DNA of 21,775 bases. Origin: a virus. The stretch is taken from the IMG/VR virus record IMGVR_UViG_3300036772_000031, positions 1-21,775 of that record; one strand, given 5' to 3'. Numbering within the stretch: the stretch's first letter is position 1; each line of letters begins with the position of its first letter. Below the pieces are notes generated by a model that worked only from the letters and a program-made list of their open reading frames with translations, did not search any database and was not told the origin of the DNA. The position numbers were made by a program, and so were the translations under genes. This document shows, in pieces, positions 1 to 5,920 of this stretch.

Positions 1-1
1 G

Positions 2-148
2 GCTGGCGCATCAGGCATGTTTCGGCGAGTGCTGCAACACGTACGCACCAAGCCGATAGACGACCTGAACAAGACTATGGTGTTCATGGCGGAAGACGTC
101 ATCGAGCACTTCGACCAAGTTGACAGAGAGATGAGGAACAGGAAATGA
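2..148 (+). CDS. Hypothetical protein, 5' end cut off by window
   Basis: An open frame enters from the left edge and stops with TGA at 146-148. The visible 48 residues end in an acidic then basic tail (EDVIEHFDQVDREMRNRK). There is an ATG at 17, but the frame is already open before it, so the true start may lie outside the window. Its stop overlaps the ATG of the next gene (145), the ATGA arrangement typical of translational coupling, which supports it as a real gene. I do not recognise a family. The visible part looks helical and charged, with no membrane segment. Confidence 0.55.
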   Translation, partial: AGASGMFRRVLQHVRTKPIDDLNKTMVFMAEDVIEHFDQVDREMRNRK

Positions 149-237
149 TGTGCATGCTTTGCGGAAAACGGTTCGATGAAGTCGGCGTGTGCTTTGCGTC
201 GGCATGCCCCCTTTGGAATGTGGAGTACTACGGATGA
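145..237 (+). CDS. Cys-rich 30-aa microprotein (zinc-ribbon-like)
   Basis: This very short gene starts at ATG 145 (a second ATG follows at 148) and stops with TGA at 235-237. The product holds CMLC near the N-terminus and CFASACPLW further on, i.e. a C-x2-C pair followed by a second cysteine pair. This resembles a minimal zinc-binding knuckle, although the second pair is spaced C-x4-C rather than C-x2-C. It overlaps its upstream and downstream neighbours by 4 nt each (ATGA at both ends), so it sits in a coupled gene string and is unlikely to be random. Many phages carry small zinc-ribbon proteins of unknown function in early or accessory regions. Function here is unknown, and zinc binding is an inference from cysteine spacing. 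Confidence 0.5.
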   Translation: MMCMLCGKRFDEVGVCFASACPLWNVEYYG

Positions 238-482
238 GCACCTATCCAGAACTGATTGAGTTCCCCGAGCAGGCGTGCGTGTACGCCAAGGATCAGCCGG
301 AATACCGTCCGCTCCCCGCGCACAAAGCGCTAAACGGAACACTGACCTTTTGCTGGCGCCTAGGGTGGCGCGACCGCCTGCGCGTGCTGTGGAGCGGACT
401 GCTGTGGCATCAGGTGTTGACGTTCAATCAACCATTGCAGCCTCAACTGCTGCTGACGCATAAACCTGATATGGAGACCTGA
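234..482 (+). CDS. Hypothetical protein, 82 aa
   Basis: I chose the ATG at 234 because it overlaps the previous stop in an ATGA, leaving no gap. A longer in-frame start at 189 (GTG) would run through the upstream microprotein and is less likely. The product begins MSTYPELIEFPEQACVYA. Its middle, FCWRLGWRDRLRVLWSGLLWH, is rich in Trp, Leu and Arg and could be an amphipathic or membrane-touching helix; it is interrupted by arginines, so it is not a clean transmembrane segment. No recognised domain. The next gene begins 4 nt after the stop, with GGAG (473-476) inside this gene acting as its ribosome binding site. Confidence 0.6.
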   Translation: MSTYPELIEFPEQACVYAKDQPEYRPLPAHKALNGTLTFCWRLGWRDRLRVLWSGLLWHQVLTFNQPLQPQLLLTHKPDMET

Positions 483-485
483 GAG

Positions 486-944
486 ATGATGTACGTAGTC
501 GGCAAGACGGCGAATGAGACGCCGGGAAAAGCGCTCACGTTCGAGCAGCTGGTGAATGCTGGTGCGTTTCGATCTGGTCCAGGCCGAACGAAGCTAGAGT
601 CGTTTGGGCTGGACTTGGTCGACGCTACGAAGATTCGCTCTACGAATCTCTGTAGCCCGGGCACGTGGAGCTTCAACGTCGCCCTGCAGAACTGGCACAA
701 GCTGCTGCCGCACGTGAAACCCGGTGACTGCGTCCTGCTCTGCGGAGCCGACGTGGCTCGGGCGTGTGGGTTCCCGTATGCCCCGTTCGTCTCACGAACC
801 ATTCAGGTGAGTCATGGGTGTGACTGCGACCAGTACGCCACGGTCATCGTGATACCCCACCCGTCTGGCCTGTGTCGCGCGTGGAACGACGAAGATACGG
901 CCAAAGAGTTCAGGAGGATCCTCGATGTTCACTACCCGAAATAA
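486..944 (+). CDS. Uracil-DNA-glycosylase-like superfamily protein (putative)
   Basis: The gene encodes 152 aa, starting at ATG 486 (or ATG 489) after GGAG at 473-476. Two stretches look like the uracil-DNA glycosylase fold family. One is a hydrophobic strand plus small-residue turn, VLLCGADVARACG (residues 83-95). The other is VIVIPHPSGLCRAWND (about 120-135), which resembles the His-Pro-Ser leucine-loop motif of that superfamily as seen in many divergent phage and bacterial members. The usual N-terminal active-site loop (a Gly-rich GxxPG-type motif) is at best altered here (VVGKTANETPG), so glycosylase activity is uncertain and it could be a nucleotide- or base-sensing relative. It overlaps the next gene by 20 nt. 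The assignment rests on motif resemblance only. Confidence 0.5.
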   Translation: MMYVVGKTANETPGKALTFEQLVNAGAFRSGPGRTKLESFGLDLVDATKIRSTNLCSPGTWSFNVALQNWHKLLPHVKPGDCVLLCGADVARACGFPYAPFVSRTIQVSHGCDCDQYATVIVIPHPSGLCRAWNDEDTAKEFRRILDVHYPK

Positions 945-1368
945 CGTAGTCTATCTGCACGCGGTAGGACTTGCGCGCTTGGATCAGGAACTCGTTAATG
1001 GTGAGCTTAGTGGGAATTGGTTCGTCACGCCTTTATTCCCTGCCAAGTGGTTCAAGGTCAAGGAAGGTGACACGAGAGCTGCTGAAGTAGGCGTCGCTAA
1101 ACAGCTGGCGCAGTTTCTCGACGCCATCGGCTCGTACCAGTCGCTGGCAGAAGGTGAGCCGCTGATCGCGCTGACGCATGACTTCGAGCGGTACGCGGAG
1201 CCGCGAGGTGAGAGTTGGAACCTGCACCAAGGAACGTATCGCGTTTTCGACGAGTCAGTCGAAACCGCGACACAGGTCATAGTGCAGTCTCGATGTCTCA
1301 TGTTGCTGGGTCAGCCGCGCCACTGGCGGCAGCACGCGTCGGACCTGGGGGTGACCGGTGAAGCGTAA
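925..1368 (+). CDS. Hypothetical protein, 147 aa
   Basis: The ATG at 925 is preceded by a strong ribosome binding site (AGGAGG at 912-917, 7 nt spacing) inside the 3' end of the preceding gene, which fixes the start. The soluble product mixes beta and alpha segments, starting MFTTRNNVVYLHAVGLARLD, with an acidic/aromatic centre around HDFERYAEPRGESWNLHQGTY. There is no signal peptide, membrane helix or motif I recognise. It overlaps the following GTG-started gene by 11 nt, so it belongs to the same transcription unit as its neighbours. Confidence 0.7.
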   Translation: MFTTRNNVVYLHAVGLARLDQELVNGELSGNWFVTPLFPAKWFKVKEGDTRAAEVGVAKQLAQFLDAIGSYQSLAEGEPLIALTHDFERYAEPRGESWNLHQGTYRVFDESVETATQVIVQSRCLMLLGQPRHWRQHASDLGVTGEA

Positions 1369-1933
1369 GAATAAGTTCGAAGCTGCAGTCAAGCGCATGG
1401 TTCGCAACATGTTGCTGAAGATCTTATGGCTCGAAGAGGTCGAAGCGATCTTCATTAAGCGCGTTCGCATACACTCCGAAGGGGCGAAACTCGACATCCG
1501 GTGCCAGCGCGCGAGCAACTCTCACGGTGACGACAACGTCCAGAAGTTGGATTGGCACTTCAAAAATATGTGGTACCTGTTCTGGGCGAAGAACAGGATT
1601 GACCACTTCTTCTTAGATATCGACATCACGCAAGGTGTAGTGGACGTCACGTGGCACGATTGGGGGATCGTCTATGGTCCTGATGATCACGACTTTAGGG
1701 CGTGGAGTGCTGTGCTGCGACCACCCAGGGAGTTCGTGTTTGAGGCGTACATCTACGACGAACCACATCTCTGGTTCCCGACTGTGTGTGAAAATGCCAC
1801 GACGATGGCCTCAATTATTGAGAAGCTCGATGCCAAGGGGGATGAGTGGCTGCTCAAGGCGGAGTGGCTCAAGGTCCGCTTGGACCCCATTGCTGCCAAG
1901 AAGCGGGGAATGAGGGGACGGCCTTATCGGTGA
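1358..1933 (+). CDS. Hypothetical protein, 191 aa, basic N-terminus
   Basis: Translation from GTG 1358 gives MKRKNKFEAAVKRMVRNMLLK..., a strongly basic start that could contact nucleic acid. A G-rich stretch (GGGGGTG) just upstream can serve as the ribosome binding site. The middle is rich in aromatic and acidic residues (WHFKNMWYLFWAKNRIDHFF, then DIDITQGVVDVTWHDWG), suggesting a folded alpha/beta domain. The C-terminus is again basic (AAKKRGMRGRPYR). I do not recognise the family. It is the last gene before a 293-nt non-coding segment, so it probably ends the accessory block before the packaging genes. Confidence 0.7.
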   Translation: MKRKNKFEAAVKRMVRNMLLKILWLEEVEAIFIKRVRIHSEGAKLDIRCQRASNSHGDDNVQKLDWHFKNMWYLFWAKNRIDHFFLDIDITQGVVDVTWHDWGIVYGPDDHDFRAWSAVLRPPREFVFEAYIYDEPHLWFPTVCENATTMASIIEKLDAKGDEWLLKAEWLKVRLDPIAAKKRGMRGRPYR

Positions 1934-2186
1934 CCCTCAACCGGCACCCGACGTGCACCCTGCGTGCATTTTGGCCCAAAATAGCAGGAATCGCGGACCT
2001 AAGTTATTGATTTTGTGCTCTAATACCCCCACAATACCTGACCCCAGGTCAAGCTTGTACTCGGCTGCATACCCATCCCCCTGGGTAGCCTGAGTCTGCA
2101 TACCGGAGTATGCACTCGACTACACACATGTCACGTTATAGCGCTCGTATTAGCGGCTGAACTGCGGCTCAACGAAATTATGTCGC
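1934..2186. other. Non-coding segment with clustered palindromes upstream of terminase genes
   Basis: No credible gene is visible between the last accessory gene and the terminase promoter. The segment holds several short perfect inverted repeats: ATTTTGG-C-CCAAAAT at 1968-1982; ACCTG/CAGGT and TGACC/GGTCA nested at 2036-2051; TACCCA-6 nt-TGGGTA at 2070-2087; and TGCATAC-CGGA-GTATGCA at 2097-2114. TGCATAC also occurs at 2066-2072. There is no T-run typical of an intrinsic terminator. Its place next to terS/terL makes a packaging site (cos or pac) or an operator cluster reasonable ideas, but these are inferences. Confidence 0.5.
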
Positions 2187-2219
2187 AATGTGTACATGTA
2201 TACTTCTGTGATGTATAAT
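2187..2219 (+). promoter_or_regulatory. Sigma70-like promoter with palindromic box over -35, upstream of terminase genes
   Basis: The -35 is TGTACA (2191-2196), the spacer is exactly 17 nt, and the -10 is a perfect TATAAT (2214-2219). The -35 lies in the near-palindrome GTGTACATGTATAC (2190-2203), suited to a dimeric regulator. An 18-nt block covering it recurs at the second promoter at 7237-7269 with one difference. Transcription would begin about 2226, essentially at the terS ATG (2227), so the message may be leaderless or nearly so. Confidence 0.75.
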
Positions 2220-2226
2220 CAGCGTC

Positions 2227-2556
2227 ATGAGTGAGAACATCGCAGAAGAACTGGCCGGCAAGCTCTCACCCGCAGACCGTGACAGGCTAGTTCGAGGCAT
2301 GGTGATACCGCATGCCGCTGTTGCCGTCGCCACTTTGGTCGAAATATGCAGTAACCGCCGTCTCAACCCGCAAGCGAGAGTCATCGCTGCGAAGTTGCTT
2401 CTCGACCGAGGGTTCGGGAAGCCTGAAACGGTTCATACGCCGCCGGTCTTGCCAGGAGGGCAGTCAGGCGTCATGCTGGTTCCGAGCGAACCGACAGATG
2501 GGAAACAGTCGTGGTTGCAGCAGGCTTCGGAGCATCACAAGAAGATGTTAACGTAG
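2227..2556 (+). CDS. Putative terminase small subunit (TerS)
   Basis: This 109-aa protein sits directly before the large terminase. Its centre, ALVEIC-like then NPQARVIAAKLLLDRGFGKPE (about residues 38-66), matches a pattern common in phage proteins encoded before TerL, often annotated as small terminase or terminase-associated: a short helix, 'aRv.AAk.lLDRg.GKP', then a disordered tail. A small terminase would recognise phage DNA and load it on the motor. No clear N-terminal helix-turn-helix can be asserted. The start ATG 2227 is only about 8 nt after the -10 hexamer at 2214-2219, so initiation may occur on an almost leaderless message. The gene overlaps terL by 46 nt. Assignment is by position and motif. 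Confidence 0.6.
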   Translation: MSENIAEELAGKLSPADRDRLVRGMVIPHAAVAVATLVEICSNRRLNPQARVIAAKLLLDRGFGKPETVHTPPVLPGGQSGVMLVPSEPTDGKQSWLQQASEHHKKMLT

Positions 2557-3953
2557 CGTGGGCGCCGCTGCCTGGCTCGCAAGTTCTCTTCTTAACATGC
2601 CCGATACGAGAGGCGCTGTATGAGGGAACACGCGGTCCGGGTAAGACTGAAGCCCTGCTCATGGCCTACGCCATGCACGTCGGCAGAGGCTACGGCGACT
2701 ACTGGCGTGGCATCATCTTCCGTCAGACGTACAAACAGCTCGCTGACCTCATCGTCAAGTCGCAGCGCCTGTTCTATCGCATCTTCCCTGGTGCGCGCTA
2801 CAACAAGTCGGACCATACGTGGCACTTCCCCGGCGGTGAGTCGCTGCTGCTTCGGCAGATCAAGACTGTCGACGACTACTGGGACTACCACGGCCATGAG
2901 TACCCGTTCATCGCGTGGGAGGAGCTGACGGCGTGGTCAGACCTCGAACCGTATCACATGATGAAGTCATGCCTGCGCTGCAGCATGTTGGGAGTGCCGC
3001 GCATGCTGCGCTCTACGACCAATCCCTTTGGCATCGGCCACAGAGCGGTCAAGGAGTACTTCATCACGCCCGGAGCTCGAGGCAGCGTAATCTGCGACGA
3101 GCACGGCAACGAGCGAGTCGCGATACATGGCAACGTGCGCGAGAACGCGTACCTCTTGAAGGCAGATCCGCAGTACATTCAACGGTTGGAGGCGATCCGT
3201 GACCCGAACGTCCGTAAGGCGTGGTTGGATGGCAGTTGGGATATCAATGCCGGTGGTGCTGTCGATGACGTTTATAACGAGCGCGTTCATGTCATCGCTC
3301 CTTTCAAGATCCCCGACCACTGGCGCATCACTCGCAGTTTCGACTGGGGCAGTGCCCGACCCTTCAGCATCGGATGGCATGCTACCGCCACGGGCGAAGA
3401 GATTCGCCTCGCCGATGGAACCACCCGAACCTTTTCCCGCGGTACTAAGGTTCGAATCCATGAGTGGTACGGATCCAACGGACAACCCAACGAAGGTCTC
3501 CGCTACACAAACATCCGCATCGCTGAAGAGGCCAAGGCGATCGAACAGCGGCTCGGCATACACAGCAGGTGCGCCGCGGGTGCTGCTGACAGCGCCATCT
3601 ATGGCGACGCGAACGGCTTCAACAAGACTATCGCCTCGGAAATGGAGGACTGTGGAATCTCTTTCATTCCCGCACCAAAAGGGCCGGGTTCTCGTCGTAC
3701 TCGACTCTCGCTGCTGCGCAGCGCCCTGGAAGCCGGGTTAGTGGCGTATGAGAAGAACATCCCCATGGAGAAACCCGGCCTCTTCGTTTTTGACACGTGC
3801 CGAGACTTTCGTAAGCTGATTCCACCGCTGCCTCGCGACCCGAACGACTATGAAGTGGTTGACACAGGATGTGAAGACCACCTGTACGATGAAGTCACCT
3901 ACGAGCTTAGCGTCGACTCCGACCAGACACACGCCCTCAGCCTGATACTGTGA
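2511..3953 (+). CDS. terL: Terminase large subunit (TerL), ATPase-nuclease
   Basis: The 480-aa packaging motor shows all expected landmarks. The Walker A is GTRGPGKT (39-46). The Walker B is YPFIAWEEL (131-139), with the catalytic acidic pair EE. The coupling motif is STTNPFG (168-174). The C-terminal RNase H-like nuclease has acidic residues in FDWG (D278), AADS (D360) and EDHLYDE (D456/D460). Length is normal for the family. GTG 2511 is the best start because there is no in-frame ATG until inside the ATPase fold, and GGGA (2500-2503) lies upstream of it. The start overlaps terS by 46 nt, which suggests coupled translation. It would dock on the portal encoded next and cut concatemers. Confidence 0.95.
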   Translation: MVAAGFGASQEDVNVAWAPLPGSQVLFLTCPIREALYEGTRGPGKTEALLMAYAMHVGRGYGDYWRGIIFRQTYKQLADLIVKSQRLFYRIFPGARYNKSDHTWHFPGGESLLLRQIKTVDDYWDYHGHEYPFIAWEELTAWSDLEPYHMMKSCLRCSMLGVPRMLRSTTNPFGIGHRAVKEYFITPGARGSVICDEHGNERVAIHGNVRENAYLLKADPQYIQRLEAIRDPNVRKAWLDGSWDINAGGAVDDVYNERVHVIAPFKIPDHWRITRSFDWGSARPFSIGWHATATGEEIRLADGTTRTFSRGTKVRIHEWYGSNGQPNEGLRYTNIRIAEEAKAIEQRLGIHSRCAAGAADSAIYGDANGFNKTIASEMEDCGISFIPAPKGPGSRRTRLSLLRSALEAGLVAYEKNIPMEKPGLFVFDTCRDFRKLIPPLPRDPNDYEVVDTGCEDHLYDEVTYELSVDSDQTHALSLIL

Positions 3954-3962
3954 GAGACGACC

Positions 3963-5381
3963 ATGATATTCAAGATCGGTGACGAAAGCAAGGCGTACAA
4001 AGCCTTAGCGGAGCGTTGGGCGCTGCCACAAGCCCTTATGCAGGGCACGCAGGCAATGCGCGACAACGCTAAAGAATTCCTGCCTATGTGGCCGATGGAG
4101 AACCCGCTGCACTACCACGCACGTGTCGCCTCATCGACACTGTACAACGCCTTCAAGCGCACGAATCGCGTGCTTGCTGCCAAGCCGTTCAGCGAAGCGG
4201 TGAAGGTGATCGAGATCCCGGCTGAGCTCGAGGTGCTCGAAACCGACATTGACCGCAATGGCCTCACGCTCACGCAGTTCTGCCACAAGCAGTTGACGGA
4301 CAAGCTGACGTACGGTCTACAGTACTTCCTCGTCGACAACCCAGCGTACGACCCAGAGACCACGACTCGCGCCGACCAAATGGCGAAGAACATCCACCCG
4401 TACTTTTGCCGCGTGCAGCCGGACTCCATCATCTACTGGAACATCGAGAACGACGATACCGGCAAGTCGACTCTCGTCGAGCTGCACATCCGCACCTGCG
4501 AGACCGACGCGAACGACGAGGAGTGGAGCATCATCACGGTCTGGGAACCGGGCATGGTGACGCGCTACAAGAAGCCCGTCGACCAAGACGGCAAGACGAA
4601 GGTCGACTACTCACTGGACGTCCAACGTGAAAACCCACTCGGTGTCATCCCGCTCGTCGTCACGTATTCGATCGCCACGCAGACTGACGAGATGCAAGCT
4701 ACGTCTCCGCTGGAAGACCTCGCGTGGCTCAACCTCCGCCACTACCAGTCACAGTCGGATCAGGATACTGCGCTGCACTATGCGCGCGTACCGTTCCTGC
4801 ACTTTGCTGGTTTCGACAAGGACGAGGTCAATCGCGTCGTAGCCGCCAACAACGCGTTCGTCAGCAAGAACCCGCAAGCGAAGATCGCGTGGATTGAGCC
4901 GACTGGCAACGCTCTCGCGCAAGGCTTCAAGGATCTCGAAGCGTTGGAAATTCGCATGGACGTGATGGGCGCCGACTTGCTGGCGAAGCAGAAGTCAGGC
5001 AACCCGACAGCAACCGCGAAGACCATCGACACTGCCGAGAAGCAGTCGGACCTGCAGTCGATGGTCGTGAGTCTCGAAGCTGGCATCGTGCAAGGCTACA
5101 AGCTGGCTGCGATGTGGCTGAATCTCACCGACCCGAACATTGACATCGAGATGAACACAGACTTTGGTCTGTCGCTCAACGACGTCGCTGAACTGAACTT
5201 CCTGCTGAAGGCCCGTCTCGCTGGCGAGATCAGTCGTGAACTGTTCTACCAGGAGATCATCCGCCGCGGCCTGTTCGACGAGTTCGACCCTGACGAGGAG
5301 GCGGCTCGCGTTGCTGTCGAGAACGCCAACGCCGTTACGAGACCTATCCCAACGAGCGGCAACCCAGGAGGCGCACCGTGA
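3963..5381 (+). CDS. Portal protein (DUF4055-like)
   Basis: This 472-aa protein begins 9 nt after terL. Its N-terminal part (FLPMWPMENPLHYHARVASSTLYNAFKRTNRVLAA...) and the passage about DIDRNGLTLTQFCHKQLTDKLTYGLQYFLVDNPAYDP match the layout of DUF4055-family portal proteins, as do later parts: LRHYQSQSDQDTALHYARVP, an aromatic WIEPTGNALAQGFKDLEALE, and GNPTATAKTIDTAEKQSDLQS. Portals form the 12-subunit ring through which DNA enters and leaves the capsid. A disordered Pro/Gly-rich C-terminus (RPIPTSGNPGGAP) ends the protein. Its stop overlaps the GTG of the small membrane gene by 4 nt (GTGA). Confidence 0.88.
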   Translation: MIFKIGDESKAYKALAERWALPQALMQGTQAMRDNAKEFLPMWPMENPLHYHARVASSTLYNAFKRTNRVLAAKPFSEAVKVIEIPAELEVLETDIDRNGLTLTQFCHKQLTDKLTYGLQYFLVDNPAYDPETTTRADQMAKNIHPYFCRVQPDSIIYWNIENDDTGKSTLVELHIRTCETDANDEEWSIITVWEPGMVTRYKKPVDQDGKTKVDYSLDVQRENPLGVIPLVVTYSIATQTDEMQATSPLEDLAWLNLRHYQSQSDQDTALHYARVPFLHFAGFDKDEVNRVVAANNAFVSKNPQAKIAWIEPTGNALAQGFKDLEALEIRMDVMGADLLAKQKSGNPTATAKTIDTAEKQSDLQSMVVSLEAGIVQGYKLAAMWLNLTDPNIDIEMNTDFGLSLNDVAELNFLLKARLAGEISRELFYQEIIRRGLFDEFDPDEEAARVAVENANAVTRPIPTSGNPGGAP

Positions 5382-5545
5382 AGACGATCGTGATCGTGTT
5401 GCTGACGCTCGTCACGTGGTGGCTGTTTCGCATGGCGTGGCGTTGGGGCATGGCTCGTTGGGATCAAGACTCGAACGTTGGGTGGATTGCATTCATCGGT
5501 GCCTGGGTCTTCATGTGTCTCGACGTGCTGGTCGCGCTGCTGTAA
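5378..5545 (+). CDS. Small two-helix membrane protein, 55 aa
   Basis: The GTG at 5378 is preceded by a strong ribosome binding site (AGGAGG, 5367-5372) and overlaps the portal stop in GTGA, so this is a real coupled gene despite its size. The product has two hydrophobic stretches. Residues 2-20 (KTIVIVLLTLVTWWLFRMA) and 36-55 (GWIAFIGAWVFMCLDVLVALL region) flank a short basic/acidic loop (WRWGMARWDQDSN). This predicts a hairpin in the inner membrane. Small bitopic or hairpin proteins of phages include holins, spanin parts and superinfection or ejection factors; nothing here picks one. A membrane protein between portal and minor head protein is unusual. Confidence 0.7.
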   Translation: MKTIVIVLLTLVTWWLFRMAWRWGMARWDQDSNVGWIAFIGAWVFMCLDVLVALL

Positions 5546-5586
5546 AATTTCGAACTTCACGAACCCGGAGCAAGAATCAACTCTCG

Positions 5587-5617
5587 TGGTTAGTGCTTGC
5601 ACCACCTAAACTAACCA
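5587..5617 (+). promoter_or_regulatory. Inverted repeat before the 5631 gene (TGGTTAGT / ACTAACCA)
   Basis: A perfect 8-bp inverted repeat, TGGTTAGT (5587-5594) and ACTAACCA (5610-5617), encloses a 15-nt loop. It directly abuts the AAGGA ribosome binding site of the next gene, so folding in mRNA could limit or set translation, or stabilise a processed 5' end. Its core GGTTAG...CTAACC recurs in the hairpin at 12709-12745. Confidence 0.5.
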
Positions 5618-5630
5618 AGGAAAAATGACA

Positions 5631-5918
5631 ATGTCAAATCGTACTCGTGCAAAAGTCACTCTCGAAACCGTCACCCGACACGGCACCGCTGCATCACCGT
5701 CCGAGACGTGGGTGTTTCGGCCCGTGTGCAAAAAAGGCGGTTACGAGCAAGGTAATGGACCGACCGCTGGCCTTGACGAAGATAATACCTTCGCCAAGTT
5801 TAGTCCATCCGGTCGTTTCGAACTGACAGTCAACAATCCAGCACTCGTCGGCACGCTGAATCCCGGTGAGCAGTACTACGTCGACTTTACGCCGGTGCCG
5901 GTCGAGCAGAAGAGCTGA
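5631..5918 (+). CDS. Hypothetical small virion-region protein, 95 aa
   Basis: Two ATGs compete (5625 and 5631). The second is preferred because the AAGGA box at 5617-5621 lies 9 nt upstream of it, against only 3 nt from the first. The product looks beta-rich: KVTLETVTRHG, ETWVFRPVC, FAKFSPSGRFELTVNNPALVG, GEQYYVDFTPV. This is consistent with a small beta-sandwich or decoration-type protein, but no family is recognised. Its place between portal and minor head protein suggests a head-related role. The following gene starts 2 nt after its stop. Confidence 0.7.
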   Translation: MSNRTRAKVTLETVTRHGTAASPSETWVFRPVCKKGGYEQGNGPTAGLDEDNTFAKFSPSGRFELTVNNPALVGTLNPGEQYYVDFTPVPVEQKS

Positions 5919-5920
5919 AG

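Noticed and set aside
2178-2384. Antisense 68-codon frame across the terminase promoter and terS
   Set aside because: No ribosome site, biased composition, and it would cross a well-formed promoter on the other strand.
2967-3741. Long alternative frames (antisense 2967-3563 and sense 3199-3741) inside terL
   Set aside because: TerL motifs are continuous through this region in the terL frame; the alternatives have no ribosome site or recognisable protein features.
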